Shown: positions 48,270-56,941 of the stretch, in pieces | Numbering within the stretch: the stretch's first letter is position 1 | Layout: each line of letters starts with the position of its first letter | Assembly (NCBI RefSeq): GCF_000717645.1 | Contig: NZ_JNZZ01000002.1 | Span: 1 to 64,000, forward strand | Reading direction: 5' to 3' | Length of the DNA: 64,000 nucleotides | Source: Streptomyces californicus | GTDB lineage: Bacteria; Actinomycetota; Actinomycetes; Streptomycetales; Streptomycetaceae | Made by a program: the position numbers and the translations under genes | Notes under the pieces: model-generated | The model's input: only the letters and a program-made list of their open reading frames with translations | The model's database searches: none | Told to the model about the DNA's origin: nothing

Positions 48270-50278
48270 GCGGGGACCTCCAGAGGGTCGAGCTTGTTCG
48301 CTGTCCGGATCTCGTCGACGATACGGCCGATGATCTCCGTGATGCCGAAGTCCTTCGGGGTGAAGACGGCGGCCACTCCGGCTTCGATGAGGGCGGTGGC
48401 GTCGGCCGGCGGGATGATGCCGCCCGCGATCACCGGGATGTCCGGCGCACCGGCTTCCCGCAGCCGGTGCAGCACGTCGGGGACCAGCTCCGCGTGCGAG
48501 CCTGACAGGATGGACAGGCCCACGCAGTGCACGTCCTCGGCGAGCGCCGCGTCGGTGATCTGCTCGGGGGTCAGCCGGATGCCCTGGTAGACCACCTCGA
48601 ACCCGGCGTCCCTGGCCCGTACGGCGATCTGCTCGGCGCCGTTGGAGTGCCCGTCCAGGCCCGGCTTGCCGACCAGCAGGCGCAGCCGGCCGACGCCCAG
48701 GTCGGCAGCGGTCCGGGTGACCTTCTCGCGGACCAGGGCGAGCGTGCTGCCCGGCTCGGCGGCGACCGCGACCGGGGCCGAGGAGACCCCGGTGGGGGCG
48801 CGGAACTCGCCGAAGACGTCCCGCAGCGCCCAGGACCACTCGCCGGTGGTGACGCCCGCGCGGGCGCACTCGACGGTCGCCTCCATCATGTTCTCCGTGC
48901 CCGCCGCGGCCTTCTTCAGCGCGGCCAGCGCCTCCGAGGCGCGCGCCTCGTCGCGGTTGTCGCGCCACTCGTGCAGGGCGGCGACGACCCGGGCCTCGTT
49001 CTCGGGGTCGACCGTCATGATCGCGCCGTCGAGGTCGGAGGTGAGCGGGTTGGGCTCGGTGGACTCGTAGATGTTGACGCCGACGATCTTCTCCTCGCCG
49101 CCCTCGATCCGGGCCCGCCGGGCCGCGTGCGAGGAGACCAGCTCGGACTTGAGGTAGCCGGACTCGACGGCCGCCATCGCGCCGCCCATCTGCTGGATCC
49201 GGTCGATCTCGGCCAGCGACTCCTCGACCAGGGCGTCCACCTTGGTCTCGACGACGTGCGAACCGGCGAAGATGTCCTCGTACTCCAGCAGATCGCTCTC
49301 GTGGGCCAGCACCTGCTGGATGCGGAGCGACCACTGCTGGTCCCAGGGGCGGGGGAGCCCCAGCGCCTCGTTCCAGGCCGGCAGCTGCACCGCGCGGGCC
49401 CGGGCGTCCTTGGAGAGGGTGACGGCCAGCATCTCCAGCACGATGCGCTGGACGTTGTTCTCCGGCTGCGCCTCGGTCAGGCCGAGGGAGTTGACCTGGA
49501 CGCCGTAGCGGAAGCGGCGCTGCTTGTCGTTGGTGATGCCGTACCGCTCGCGGGTGACGCGGTCCCAGATGCGGCCGAAGGCGCGCATCTTGCACATCTC
49601 CTCGATGAAGCGGACGCCCGCGTTCACGAAGAACGAGATGCGGGCGACCACGTCACCGAACTTCTCCTCGGGCACCTGGCCCGAGTCGCGGACCGCGTCG
49701 AGCACCGCGATGGCGGTCGACATGGCGTACGCGATCTCCTGGACCGGGGTGGCCCCCGCCTCCTGGAGGTGGTAACTGCAGATGTTGATCGGGTTCCACT
49801 TGGGGATGCGGTTGACCGTGTACGTGATCATGTCCGTGGTCAGCCGCAGCGAGGGCACCGGCGGGAAGACGTGCGTCCCGCGCGAGAGGTACTCCTTCAC
49901 GATGTCGTTCTGCGTCGTCCCCTGGAGCTTGGCGGTGTCGGCCCCCTGCTCCTCCGCGACCACCTGGTACAGCGCCAGCAGCCACATGGCGGTCGCGTTG
50001 ATCGTCATCGAGGTGTTCATCTGCTCCAGGGGGATGTCCTGGAACAGCCGCCGCATGTCACCGAGGTGAGAGACGGGAACACCGACACGGCCCACCTCGC
50101 CGCGGGCGAGGATGTGGTCCGGGTCGTATCCGGTCTGCGTCGGCAGATCGAAGGCGACCGAGAGACCCGTCTGGCCCTTGGCGAGGTTGCGGCGGTACAG
50201 CTCGTTGGACGCCTCGGCGGTCGAGTGACCGGCGTACGTCCGCATGAGCCAGGGCCGGTCCTTCTGACGTTCGTTCAT
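48266..50278 (-). CDS. Ethylmalonyl-CoA mutase (B12-dependent)
   Basis: 670 residues in one chain. The substrate-binding TIM barrel (RTYAGHSTAEASNELYRRNL, SVAFDLPTQTGYDPD, TINATAMW) is followed by the cobalamin domain with base-off motif GLDGHSNG (D-x-H-x-x-G) and SGSHAELVPD. It rearranges ethylmalonyl-CoA to methylsuccinyl-CoA, the defining step of the pathway, and is usually called Ecm or MeaA. It lies 9 bp downstream of ccr. Isobutyryl-CoA mutase is the main alternative family, but the single-chain form and the ccr neighbour argue for Ecm. Confidence 0.93.
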   Translation of the reverse strand: MNERQKDRPWLMRTYAGHSTAEASNELYRRNLAKGQTGLSVAFDLPTQTGYDPDHILARGEVGRVGVPVSHLGDMRRLFQDIPLEQMNTSMTINATAMWLLALYQVVAEEQGADTAKLQGTTQNDIVKEYLSRGTHVFPPVPSLRLTTDMITYTVNRIPKWNPINICSYHLQEAGATPVQEIAYAMSTAIAVLDAVRDSGQVPEEKFGDVVARISFFVNAGVRFIEEMCKMRAFGRIWDRVTRERYGITNDKQRRFRYGVQVNSLGLTEAQPENNVQRIVLEMLAVTLSKDARARAVQLPAWNEALGLPRPWDQQWSLRIQQVLAHESDLLEYEDIFAGSHVVETKVDALVEESLAEIDRIQQMGGAMAAVESGYLKSELVSSHAARRARIEGGEEKIVGVNIYESTEPNPLTSDLDGAIMTVDPENEARVVAALHEWRDNRDEARASEALAALKKAAAGTENMMEATVECARAGVTTGEWSWALRDVFGEFRAPTGVSSAPVAVAAEPGSTLALVREKVTRTAADLGVGRLRLLVGKPGLDGHSNGAEQIAVRARDAGFEVVYQGIRLTPEQITDAALAEDVHCVGLSILSGSHAELVPDVLHRLREAGAPDIPVIAGGIIPPADATALIEAGVAAVFTPKDFGITEIIGRIVDEIRTANKLDPLEVPA

Positions 50279-50287
50279 CGGAGAACC

Positions 50288-51625
50288 TCAGACGTTGCGG
50301 AAGCGGTTGATGGCGTCGATGTGCTGCTCGCGCATTTCCTGGTCGCGCACGCCCAGGCCCTCGCGGGGGGCCAGGGCCAGGACGCCGACCTTGCCCTGGT
50401 GGAGGTTGCGGTGGACGTCGTACGCCGCCTGGCCCGTGTCCTCCAGGGAGTACGTCTTGGAGAGCGTCGGGTGGATCTTGCCCTTGGCGATGAGGCGGTT
50501 GGCCTCCCACGCCTCGCGGTAGTTGGCGAAGTGGGAGCCGATGATGCGCTTGAGGGACATCCACAGGTAGCGGTTGTCGTACTCGTGCATGTAGCCCGAG
50601 GTGGAGGCGCAGGTGGTGATGGTGCCGCCCTTGCGGGTGACGTAGACCGAGGCGCCGAAGGTCTCGCGGCCCGGGTGCTCGAAGACGATGTCGATGTCCT
50701 CGCCGCCGGTGAACTCGCGGATGCGCTTGCCGAAGCGCTTCCACTCCCTCGGGTCCTGGGTGCGCTCGTCCTTCCAGAACTTGTAGCCCTCGGCGTTGCG
50801 GTCGATGACCGCCTCCGCGCCCATGGACCGGCAGATCTCGGCCTTCTCCGGGGAGGAGACGACGCAGATCGGGTTGGCGCCGCCGGCCAGCGCGAACTGG
50901 GTGGCGTACGAGCCGAGTCCGCCGCTGGCGCCCCAGATCAGCACGTTGTCGCCCTGCTTCATACCCGCGCCGTTGCGCGAGACGAGCTGGCGGTACGCGG
51001 TCGAGTTGACCAGCCCCGGGGCGGCGGCCTCCTCCCAGCTGAGGTGGGCCGGCTTCGGCATCAGCTGGTTGGACTTGACGAGGGCGATCTCCGCCAGGCC
51101 GCCGAAGTTCGTCTCGAAGCCCCAGATCCGCTGCTCCGGGTCGAGCATCGTGTCGTTGTGGCCGTCGGAGGACTCCAGTTCGACCGAGAGGCAGTGCGCG
51201 ACGACCTCGTCGCCCGGGTTCCAGGCGTTCACGCCGGGACCGGTGCGCAGGACGACGCCCGCCAGGTCGGAGCCGATGACGTGGTACGGCAGGTCGTGGC
51301 GCTTGGTCAGCTCGCTGAGCTTCCCGTACCGCTCCAGGAAGCTGAACGTCGAGACCGGCTCGAAGATCGAGGTCCAGACGGAGTTGTAGTTCACGGAGCT
51401 GGCCATGACGGCGACGAGGGCCTCGCCGGGGCCGAGTTCGGGGACCGGGACGTCGTCCAGGTGGATCGACTTGCGGGGGTCCTTGTCGCGGGACTCCAGT
51501 CCCGCGAACATCTCCGCCTCGTCCTTGTGCACGGTGATCGCGCGGTAGGACTCGGGGAGGGACAGGGCCGCGAAGTCCGCGGCGGTGCTGTCCTGCGACT
51601 GAATCGCGTCCAGGATTTCCTTCAC
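50288..51625 (-). CDS. ccr: Crotonyl-CoA carboxylase/reductase
   Basis: 445 residues of the medium-chain reductase superfamily. KRHDLPYHVIGSDLAGVV, the NADPH fold in VLIWGASGGLGSYATQFALAGG, and the Ccr-specific VKSNQLMPKPAHLSWEEAA, CASTSGYMHEYDNRYLWM and IGSHFANYREAWEANRL are present. It reductively carboxylates crotonyl-CoA to ethylmalonyl-CoA with NADPH and CO2, feeding both acetate assimilation and polyketide extender units. GTG 51625 has GGAGG upstream. The promoter at 51849-51890 lies about 220 bp upstream behind a paired operator, leaving a long leader. Confidence 0.95.
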   Translation of the reverse strand: MKEILDAIQSQDSTAADFAALSLPESYRAITVHKDEAEMFAGLESRDKDPRKSIHLDDVPVPELGPGEALVAVMASSVNYNSVWTSIFEPVSTFSFLERYGKLSELTKRHDLPYHVIGSDLAGVVLRTGPGVNAWNPGDEVVAHCLSVELESSDGHNDTMLDPEQRIWGFETNFGGLAEIALVKSNQLMPKPAHLSWEEAAAPGLVNSTAYRQLVSRNGAGMKQGDNVLIWGASGGLGSYATQFALAGGANPICVVSSPEKAEICRSMGAEAVIDRNAEGYKFWKDERTQDPREWKRFGKRIREFTGGEDIDIVFEHPGRETFGASVYVTRKGGTITTCASTSGYMHEYDNRYLWMSLKRIIGSHFANYREAWEANRLIAKGKIHPTLSKTYSLEDTGQAAYDVHRNLHQGKVGVLALAPREGLGVRDQEMREQHIDAINRFRNV

Positions 51626-51802
51626 GGTGTTGCCTCCGATGGTGCGCGTCGAGGGAACGCTTGAGGGGCCCTGCTGGCAGGGGGTGCGGTGTGGAGGTGT
51701 TGCCGTCGGTTCGGCGGGTGGAGCTTCGGCTTTGCTCGGGTGGAGCAGAAGGGTGCCTGTGACGCAGGCGTCCGGGCGCGCAGCACGGTGGTTGCGGGGA
51801 CA

Positions 51803-51833
51803 GCCGGCGTACGTGAGATCCCAGCACGCCGGC
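51803..51833 (-). promoter_or_regulatory. Inverted repeat in the long ccr leader
   Basis: GCCGGCGT and ACGCCGGC are exact inverted copies separated by 15 nt. They fall a few nucleotides downstream of the predicted ccr transcription start in a leader of about 215 nt. They could form an RNA hairpin or bind protein. No known riboswitch pattern is recognised. Confidence 0.4.
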
Positions 51834-51848
51834 CGCCCGGACACCCTC

Positions 51849-51890
51849 AACGTATGGCACTCCGTGACACCTGACAAGGCACCCAGTGCC
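51849..51890 (-). promoter_or_regulatory. Paired operator and ccr promoter
   Basis: On the minus strand GGCACTGGGTGCC (complement of 51878-51890) and GTCACGGAGTGCC (complement of 51856-51868) are 22 bp apart. A TTGTCA -35 (complement of 51872-51877) sits between them and a TACGTT -10 (complement of 51849-51854) follows at 17-bp spacing. The design is the same as at etfB and the DUF35 gene, so a common TetR regulator is likely. Confidence 0.8.
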
Positions 51891-51975
51891 AACAATTTCT
51901 CTCACTTGTCATCTCGTGGGCACGCATGAGCAACACGATGGGCGTTACGAGACGTTCTGTCCTGCTGGCAGGCGG

Positions 51976-52773
51976 TCAGCGAGACCGGCGGTACACATAC
52001 GGCGTCGTCGTCCCGAGCACCGAGAAGCCGAGCCGGACCAGGATCGGCGCGGACATGGCGCTCGCGTCGACCTGGAGGAAGCGGTAACCCCGCTCGGCGG
52101 CGATCCGCGCCCGGTGGGCGACCAGGGCCCGGTAGAGGCCCCTGCCCCGCCACGCGGCGACGGTGCCGCCGCCCCACAGCCCGCAGAAGCCCGTACCGGG
52201 GTACAGCTCCATCCGCGCCGAGCTGACCGGCTCCCCGCCGGCCAGGGCCACCAGCGCCACGGTCTGCTCGGGGGCCCGCTCCAGCCGCGTCAGCACCTGG
52301 TGGCGCAGCCGCCCCGCGTCCGTGCCGAACGCCCGCTCGTGGGCCAGCGCCATCAGCTCCACCCCCGCCGCGTCGGTCACCGGCCGCAGCTCGACCCCCT
52401 CGGGCGGCTCCGCACCGGGCAGCGCGGTCAGCGCCTCGACCGGGGCGGCCAGCAGGGTCTCCGGCGGCTCGGCCGCGAAACCGGCCGCCCGCAGCCGTTC
52501 CCCCAGGTCGGCCGGGTCGTCGTGGGAGTAGAGCTTCCACTCGAACTCCGGGTGGCCGAGCCCTTCCCAGTACGCGATCTGGGCCGTGATCGCCGCGTCG
52601 GCCCCCGCCGCGCCCAGGCCCGGCTCGGACCACACCACCCCGTTCCAGTCGTCGGGCCCGCCCGCCTGGCGGACCACGGGCCCGGCACGCTCGACGCGTA
52701 CGCCGGGCCCGTCCGGGCGGGCACGCTCCCGCAGCTCGCGGTCGAACAGGTCACGGATCTCGTCAGGTCGCAT
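51976..52773 (-). CDS. GNAT-family N-acetyltransferase
   Basis: 265 residues. The first 120 are an extra N-terminal region (WKLYSHDDPADLGERLRAAGF). The GNAT core follows, with VSSARMELYPGTGFCGLWGGGT, the acetyl-CoA loop WRGRGLYRALV and FLQVDASAMSAPILVRLGF. The substrate is unknown. Two-domain GNATs of this type are common in Streptomyces. It converges on the ccr promoter region from the right and its stop lies 85 bp from the operator. Confidence 0.87.
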   Translation of the reverse strand: MRPDEIRDLFDRELRERARPDGPGVRVERAGPVVRQAGGPDDWNGVVWSEPGLGAAGADAAITAQIAYWEGLGHPEFEWKLYSHDDPADLGERLRAAGFAAEPPETLLAAPVEALTALPGAEPPEGVELRPVTDAAGVELMALAHERAFGTDAGRLRHQVLTRLERAPEQTVALVALAGGEPVSSARMELYPGTGFCGLWGGGTVAAWRGRGLYRALVAHRARIAAERGYRFLQVDASAMSAPILVRLGFSVLGTTTPYVYRRSR

Positions 52774-52926
52774 CCGCGCACCTCAGCACGGCGACGCCCG
52801 GCGGACCAGCCGATTTCGTCCGACGCCGGGCCGCACACCCCGCCGGACGCGTCGAAAGCGCGGCACGGGGCACACGGCCGACACCAAGTGATCTTGAAGC
52901 GAGCCGGGAACAGGGGTGGGGCACCG

Positions 52927-53709
52927 ATGGCGATACCGATGGGCCGCAGACGGGGCGACGGGCAGCGGCGAGCCTCCTTCGACCTGCGGCGCACCTCCTT
53001 CGGCTTCGCCCTCGTCGCCCTGATCGTCGCGGGCGGCGGCGTGACGCTGCGGGCGGCCTGGCACAGCGCCGTCCGTCACCCGTTCCTCGCCGCCCTCGTG
53101 GTCCTCCCGCTGCTGGCCGGGGCCTACCTGGTGCTGCGCCGCCGCCGGCGCGCCCGCCGCGTCGCGGAGGCCGTCACCGAGGCCGCGTACGGCATCGTCG
53201 AGGTCGGTCTCGCGGAACTGGACGCCGCCGAGGCGGCCCGCGCCGAGGCCCGCCTCGCACCCCCGGAGCCGACCGGGCACCCCGTCGACTACTCCCAGCT
53301 GGACCCGTATGCGTTCGAGGAGGCCGTCGCCGAACTCTGCCGCCGCGACGGCTGCGCCGACGCCGAGGTGGTGGGCGGCGCGGGCGACCTGGGCGCCGAC
53401 GTGGTGGGCACCACCCCCGACGGCCGCCGCCTGGTCGTCCAGTGCAAGCGCTACGGACCGGAGAACCGGGCGGGCTCCCAGGACCTCCAGCGCTTCGGCG
53501 GCACCTGCTACGCCGTGCACGCGGCGGATGTGGCGCTCGTCGTCTCCACCGGCGGCTTCACCGAGCCCGCCCTCGACTACGCCGAGCAGTGCGCCATCCT
53601 CTGCTACGGCCCCGAGGAGCTGGCCGCCTGGAGCGAGGGCGGCGCGCCCCCGCCCTGGGAGGCCCTGGCCCCCGCCGAGAGGCCGGACGCGGGCGTCGGC
53701 GGCCTGTGA
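52927..53709 (+). CDS. Membrane-anchored Mrr-like restriction endonuclease-fold protein
   Basis: 260 residues. Two hydrophobic helices (about 22-40 and 55-72) precede a basic/coiled stretch and an Mrr_cat-type nuclease domain: YAFEEAVAELCRRDGCADAEV, GADVVG, VVQCKRY (the QxK of the PD-(D/E)xK core) and LVVSTGGFTEPALDYAE. Members cut or bind modified or foreign DNA; membrane-tethered versions are widespread in actinomycetes with no proven function. ATG 52927 has AGGGGTGGGG upstream. No methylase is adjacent. Confidence 0.83.
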   Translation: MAIPMGRRRGDGQRRASFDLRRTSFGFALVALIVAGGGVTLRAAWHSAVRHPFLAALVVLPLLAGAYLVLRRRRRARRVAEAVTEAAYGIVEVGLAELDAAEAARAEARLAPPEPTGHPVDYSQLDPYAFEEAVAELCRRDGCADAEVVGGAGDLGADVVGTTPDGRRLVVQCKRYGPENRAGSQDLQRFGGTCYAVHAADVALVVSTGGFTEPALDYAEQCAILCYGPEELAAWSEGGAPPPWEALAPAERPDAGVGGL

Positions 53710-53856
53710 ACACGCCGGGGCCAGGTCCTTGAGCGGGTCCGTCGGGGTCAGCGGTCCCGGAACGGGCGCGTCGGGGGCGGCGGTCCCGGAACGAGCGGTA
53801 CGGGGCAGCGGCCCTGCCAGGGGCAGCGGCCTGCCGGGCCAGCGGAACCGCCGGGG

Positions 53857-54669
53857 TCAGCGGTCCTTGAGCGCCTGCTGGATCGTCCGCATGACCTCGT
53901 CCAGCGGTGCGTCGGTACGCGCCACCGCCACGAGCACCTCGCCGTCCGCCGCCACCGAGGCGGCCGGCCGCTCCGGCTCGCTCCCCGCGGTGCGGCCCGC
54001 CCCGATACCGGTGCCGAAGGTGTCCCGGACGATGGCGAAGGCACGGTCGAGCTGCGCCTCCACATCGCCCTGGCCGCCCGCCCGCAGCCAGCGGCGCAGC
54101 ACATGGTTGTGCGCGGTGACCACAGCGGACGCGGCGACCTCCGCGAGCAGCGGGTCGTCGTTGCCCACATGGTGGTCGCGCTCGTCGAAGTGGCCCAGCA
54201 GATAACGGGTGAACAACCGCTCGTAGCGGGCCACCGACGCGATCTCGGCCTCCCGGAGGGTCGGCACCTCGCGGGTGAGCTTGTAGCGGGCCACGGAGAC
54301 GGCGGGCTTGGCCGCGTACATCTTCATGACCTCCTTGATGCCCCGGCAGACCGTGTCGAGCGGATGCTCGTGCGCGGGGGCGGCGTTGAGGACCGCCTCG
54401 GCCCGGACGAGGGTGTCGTCGTGGTCCGGGAAGATGGCCTCTTCCTTGGAGCGGAAGTGGCGGAAGAAGGTCCTGCGGGCGACGCCCGCGGCGCCCGCGA
54501 TCTCGTCGACGGTGGTCGCCTCGTAGCCCTTCGTGGCGAAGAGCTCCATCGCGGCGGCGGCCAGTTCACGGCGCATCTTGAGCCGTTGGGCGGCCGCCCG
54601 CGTCCCCGCGGTGGTCTCCGGGGCGTCGGTCGCGGCGGTGGCACGGGGGGACTTGGCGGGCTGGGACAT
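53857..54669 (-). CDS. TetR-family regulator, paralogue of the one at 221
   Basis: 270 residues. The HTH (AAMELFATKGYEATTVDEIAGAAGVARRTFFRHF, then SKEEAIFPDHDD) and ligand domain (VARYKLTREVPTLREAE, DPLLAEVAASAVVTAHNHVLRRWLRAGG) match the TetR at 221 almost segment by segment, including the odd C-terminal tail (EVLVAVARTDAPLDEVMRTIQQAL). ATG 54669 is taken because TACGTT lies 6 nt upstream, a leaderless arrangement; ATG 54687 is possible. It sits between the ethylmalonyl-CoA block and the hydroxyacyl-CoA dehydrogenase gene and is the likelier local regulator of ccr. Both paralogues may compete for the same paired sites. Confidence 0.88.
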   Translation of the reverse strand: MSQPAKSPRATAATDAPETTAGTRAAAQRLKMRRELAAAAMELFATKGYEATTVDEIAGAAGVARRTFFRHFRSKEEAIFPDHDDTLVRAEAVLNAAPAHEHPLDTVCRGIKEVMKMYAAKPAVSVARYKLTREVPTLREAEIASVARYERLFTRYLLGHFDERDHHVGNDDPLLAEVAASAVVTAHNHVLRRWLRAGGQGDVEAQLDRAFAIVRDTFGTGIGAGRTAGSEPERPAASVAADGEVLVAVARTDAPLDEVMRTIQQALKDR

Positions 54670-54760
54670 GGCATGAACGTAACCCATCGGTGCAGGAGAG
54701 CGCGCCTGCGGGGGCGGGCCGCCGGACGGTCCCAGCAGCCCGCCCCACCCGGCACCCGGG

Positions 54761-56542
54761 TCAGCGACGGGCATATTCGCGGAAGCCGCGACCCGTCTTG
54801 CGACCGAGGCAGCCCGCGGCGACCAGGTGCTCCAGCAGCGGCGCGGGCGCCAGGCCCGGGTCGCGGAACTCCTGGTGCAGCACCTTCTCGATCGCCAGCG
54901 AGACGTCCAGGCCGACCACGTCGAGCAGTTCGAACGGGCCCATCGGGTAGCCGCCGCCCAGCTTCATCGCCGCGTCGATGTCGTCCAGCGAGGCGTAGTG
55001 CTGCTCGACCATCTTGATCGCGTTATTGAGGTACGGGAACAGCAGCGCGTTCACGATGAACCCGGCCCGGTCCCCGCAGTCCACCGGATGCTTCCGGATC
55101 TTCGCGCAGACCGCGCGGACCGTGGCGTGCACGTCGTCGGCGGTCAGGACGGTGCGGACCACCTCGACCAGCTTCATCGCGGGCGCCGGGTTGAAGAAGT
55201 GCATCCCGACGACGTCCTCGGGGCGGGTGGTCGCCCGTGCGATGGCGACGACCGGCAGCGAGGAGGTGGTGGTGGCCAGGACCGCGCCCGGCCGGCAGAC
55301 CTTGTCCAGCGCGGCGAACAGCTGCTGCTTGACCTCCAGGTCCTCGGCGACCGCCTCGACCGCGAGGTCGACCTCGGCGAACGCGTCCAGCGAACCGGTC
55401 GCCGTGATCCGGGCGAGCGTCTCGTCGCGCGCCTCCGCGCTCAGCCGCCCCTTGGCCACCGACCGCTCCAGGGACTTCGCGATCCGCCCCTTGGCGAGGT
55501 CCGCCTTCTCCTGGCTCCGGGCCGCCAGCACCACGCCGTACCCGGCCTTCGCGAAGACCTCCGCGATCCCGGACGCCATGGTTCCGGAGCCCGCGACGCC
55601 CACCGACGCCACCGCGCGCCCCGCACCCGCCTCGGTGTCGGCCGCCGGGGTCAGCGCGTCCGGCACCACGTCCTGGCCGCCCGGCGCGTCGTACGTGTAG
55701 AAGCCGCGCCCGGCCTTGCGCCCGGTCAGACCGGCGCTGCTGAGCTGGCCGAGGACGGGCGCCGGGGCGTGCAGCCGGTCGTGGGACTCGGCGTACATGG
55801 CCTCCAGGACCGTCCGCGCGGTGTCGATCCCGATCAGGTCGAGCAGCGCCAGGGGGCCCATCGGCAGCCCGCAGCCCAGCTTCATCGCCGCGTCGATGTC
55901 CTCGCGGGAGGCGTAGTTCGCCTCGTACATCGCGGCGGCCTGGTTGAGGTAGCCGAAGAGCAGCCCGTCCGCGACGAACCCCGGCCGGTCGCCGACCGCG
56001 ACCGGCTCCTTGCCCAGCTCCCGGGCGAGCGCGGTGACGGCCTCGACGGCGGGCGGCGCGGTCAGCACCGAGGAGACGACCTCGACCAGCTTCATCGCGG
56101 GCGCCGGGTTGAAGAAGTGCAGGCCGAGCACGCGCTCGGGGCGCTGCGACTCGGCGGCCAGCCGGGTCACCGACAGGGCGTTGGTGCCGGTGGCCAGGAT
56201 CGCGGTGGGGGAGACGACCGCGTCGAGCTCCCGGAACACCTGCTGCTTGATCTCGTACGTCTCGGGCACCACCTCGATGACCAGGTCGGCGTCGGCGGCG
56301 GCGCTGAGGGAGTCCGACGTACGGAACCGGGCGAGCGCGGCGGTCCGCTCCTGCTCGGTGATCCGCCCGCGGCTCACGGCTCGCGCGGTGGACGCTTCGA
56401 GGGAGGCGACGGCCCCGAGGGCGGCGGTCTCGCTGATGTCGATGCCGATGACGTCGCGGCCCGCACGGGCGAGGACCTCGGCGATGCCGGCGCCCATGGT
56501 GCCGAGGCCGACGACGGCGATGGTGGAGAGAGGGGTGTCCAT
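54761..56542 (-). CDS. Double-length 3-hydroxyacyl-CoA dehydrogenase
   Basis: 593 residues made of two tandem 3-hydroxybutyryl-CoA dehydrogenase units (about 1-290 and 305-593). Each has an NAD-binding GxGTMxxGIA start and the HFFNPAPAMKLVEVV active-site segment, so both look functional. It interconverts acetoacetyl-CoA and 3-hydroxybutyryl-CoA, the step before crotonyl-CoA and hence before ccr. ATG 56542 has GGAG 8 nt upstream; the open frame extends to 56749 but is low complexity there. The tetR gene follows 91 bp downstream. The promoter probably overlaps the palindrome at 56834, giving a leader near 280 nt rich in GGAGCACGGCG-like repeats. Confidence 0.92.
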   Translation of the reverse strand: MDTPLSTIAVVGLGTMGAGIAEVLARAGRDVIGIDISETAALGAVASLEASTARAVSRGRITEQERTAALARFRTSDSLSAAADADLVIEVVPETYEIKQQVFRELDAVVSPTAILATGTNALSVTRLAAESQRPERVLGLHFFNPAPAMKLVEVVSSVLTAPPAVEAVTALARELGKEPVAVGDRPGFVADGLLFGYLNQAAAMYEANYASREDIDAAMKLGCGLPMGPLALLDLIGIDTARTVLEAMYAESHDRLHAPAPVLGQLSSAGLTGRKAGRGFYTYDAPGGQDVVPDALTPAADTEAGAGRAVASVGVAGSGTMASGIAEVFAKAGYGVVLAARSQEKADLAKGRIAKSLERSVAKGRLSAEARDETLARITATGSLDAFAEVDLAVEAVAEDLEVKQQLFAALDKVCRPGAVLATTTSSLPVVAIARATTRPEDVVGMHFFNPAPAMKLVEVVRTVLTADDVHATVRAVCAKIRKHPVDCGDRAGFIVNALLFPYLNNAIKMVEQHYASLDDIDAAMKLGGGYPMGPFELLDVVGLDVSLAIEKVLHQEFRDPGLAPAPLLEHLVAAGCLGRKTGRGFREYARR

Positions 56543-56833
56543 CACGGGACTCCAGGGTGAGTGACGACTGTGGGAGCACGGCGCGCGCGGCGATGAGGGA
56601 GCGGCGCGTGGCGTACGGGGCCGCGCGGCCGCGGAGCACGGCGTGCGGGGCGTACGGGAGCTGCGTGTCGTGGAGCACGGGGCCGGGGCGCGAGGAGCGT
56701 GCGCCCGGCCGTGAGGGGTGACGGACTCTGTCCCGGAGTCGCGTCGCACAGGAAGCCGAACCGACGAGCACTCCGGGTGGCTGCGTCACCAGGCCACCGG
56801 AGCCTGCGGGGAGTGTGCCCCGCTCAGATGAGA

Positions 56834-56848
56834 TTAACCGGCGGGTAA
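56834..56848. promoter_or_regulatory. 15-bp palindrome overlapping the likely hydroxyacyl-CoA dehydrogenase -10 box
   Basis: TTAACCGGCGGGTAA has 6 of 7 pairs matching about a central G. On the minus strand TAATCT, a good -10 hexamer, overlaps its end. It differs from the GGCACT-type operator, so a different acyl-CoA regulator is likely. It also lies about 95 bp before the divergent HEAT-repeat gene. Confidence 0.5.
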
Positions 56849-56941
56849 CGAGCGCGCCACCCCTGGATTCATGTGCCCTGGACCACACGGACTCCGTCAA
56901 CTCGGGTCGTACGCAGCGTGTTCGTCGATACGCTGAGCGTC

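Noticed and set aside
48527..51664. Open frame of 1045 codons on the plus strand
   Set aside because: It is the mirror frame of the mutase and ccr genes, which carry clear motifs on the minus strand; its sequence is Arg/Gly/Val-rich with no domain.
56543..56749. N-terminal extension of the hydroxyacyl-CoA dehydrogenase
   Set aside because: The frame is open but gives an Arg/Pro/Ser-rich sequence, while ATG 56542 has a good GGAG site and begins the Rossmann fold.
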